DNA from: Brevibacterium picturae
Lineage (GTDB): Bacteria > Actinomycetota > Actinomycetes > Actinomycetales > Brevibacteriaceae
Direction of reading: 5' to 3'
NCBI RefSeq assembly: GCF_030453725.1
Contig: NZ_JAKDJU010000030.1
Span: 1 to 23,604, forward strand
Length of the DNA: 23,604 nucleotides
The notes under the pieces were generated by a model, which saw only the letters and a list, made by a program, of their open reading frames with translations, did not search any database and had not been told where the DNA came from. Shown in pieces: positions 23,325-23,604 of the stretch (position 1 is the stretch's first letter; each line of letters starts with the position of its first letter). Position numbers and translations under genes: made by a program.

Positions 23325-23557
23325 TCAGACGGCGGCGAGGAGACCGCGGGTCCGCTCGAGCAGCAGAGCGGTCGCATCCGCGTCGAAGGAGCACAGGGAC
23401 GAATCAGCGAAGAGATGCCGGTTGCCCGGGTAGACAAAGAGTTCTGCTGCAGGCGTGACGTCGGCACATTCTCATTCTCGGGCCAATCGGTACCGAACTC
23501 AGAGACGGGCAGACACGAGTCGATGAGAAGCGCGCCGCGGGCAGCGGTGAGCAGCTG
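23325..23557 (-). pseudogene. Dienelactone hydrolase remnant, truncated and frameshifted
   Basis: Two pieces of a dienelactone-hydrolase (DLH) family protein survive in different frames. The first (about 23551-23477) reads LLTAARGALLIDSCLPVSEF then GTDWPE, the middle of such proteins. The second (about 23462-23325) reads AELFVYPGNRHLFADSSL followed by CSFDADATALLLERTRGLL and a stop; its NRHLFAD holds the catalytic-histidine segment. About 25-30 residues between them, including the usual GMDADPFF region, are missing, and the whole N-terminal half is absent, about 78 codons instead of about 190. The fragment begins only a few bases after the tRNA 3' end, suggesting loss by an old insertion or excision there. 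DLH assignment is from remembered family motifs. Confidence 0.75.
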
Positions 23558-23563
23558 TTTCGT

Positions 23564-23604
23564 TGGTCCCCCCAGTGGGACTCGAACCCACACTTGATCG
23601 ATTT
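23564..23604 (-). tRNA. Partial tRNA gene, 3' half, identity unresolved
   Basis: The minus strand shows the T arm GTGGG-TTCGAGT-CCCAC, then TGGGGGG as the acceptor 3' strand, A73 and an encoded CCA (ending at 23564). A possible anticodon-stem TCGAT precedes a five-base variable region. If this is a class I tRNA, anticodon base 36 is A, which would leave Phe, Cys or Trp; a class II tRNA cannot be excluded. The 5' half, including the anticodon, lies beyond the window. Confidence 0.85.

Noticed and set aside
23267..23593. Intact minus-strand gene of 108 codons at the right end
   Set aside because: Its start lies inside the tRNA gene, and only part of it matches the dienelactone hydrolase family before the frame is lost; it is better read as a pseudogene.

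Overview
The window is high-GC bacterial DNA that reads as an actinobacterial chromosome, probably Micrococcales and perhaps Brevibacterium-like (the genus is inference from overall protein character, not a search). The strongest evidence is gene order. glmU-prs-rplY-pth followed by mfd-mazG-eno-ftsB-DUF501-ppx is the core cluster also found in Mycobacterium tuberculosis (roughly Rv1014c to Rv1026). A second sign is that many genes lack a Shine-Dalgarno (SD) sequence but carry a -10-like hexamer exactly one promoter length before the start codon, as expected for leaderless actinobacterial mRNAs.

Layout. 1-603: a small four-helix membrane protein (minus strand) and tRNA-Gln(TTG). 637-3122: glmU and prs, translationally overlapping and closed by a strong hairpin. 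3204-4223: an alpha/beta hydrolase. 4384-5802: rplY and pth, separated by three successive hairpins. 5818-8137: minus-strand rhomboid protease and an arylsulfotransferase-like lipoprotein. 8223-11816: mfd. 12023-12217: csbD, with a structured leader and a strong terminator. 12341-13626: mazG overlapping a tyrosine-phosphatase gene. 13718-14998: eno. 14999-16831: a lower-GC interruption of the usual eno-ftsB junction, made of one orphan AbiEi/DUF559-like gene flanked by two short-repeat arrays. 16832-20105: a tightly coupled run of ftsB, DUF501, ppx and a membrane-anchored subtilisin-like protease. 20183-21556: type II NADH dehydrogenase behind a near-perfect Rex operator. 21730-22804: a divergent HxlR regulator and NAD(P)-binding oxidoreductase pair. 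22807-23265: an unrecognised gene. 23325-23557: a decayed dienelactone hydrolase fragment against the 3' end of a partial tRNA gene that leaves the window.

Functionally this is mostly housekeeping: cell-wall precursor synthesis (GlmU), PRPP supply (Prs), translation (L25, Pth, two tRNAs), transcription-coupled repair (Mfd), nucleotide sanitation (MazG), glycolysis (Eno), division (FtsB), polyphosphate/ppGpp turnover (Ppx) and NADH re-oxidation (Ndh). I see no phage, insertion sequence, CRISPR array or recognisable new defence system. The items most worth a second look are regulatory or structural: the Rex site overlapping a leaderless ndh promoter, the leaderless start pattern, the HxlR operator repeats, the two repeat arrays around the orphan nuclease-like gene, the tRNA-adjacent pseudogene, and a protease whose only two cysteines flank its active site.
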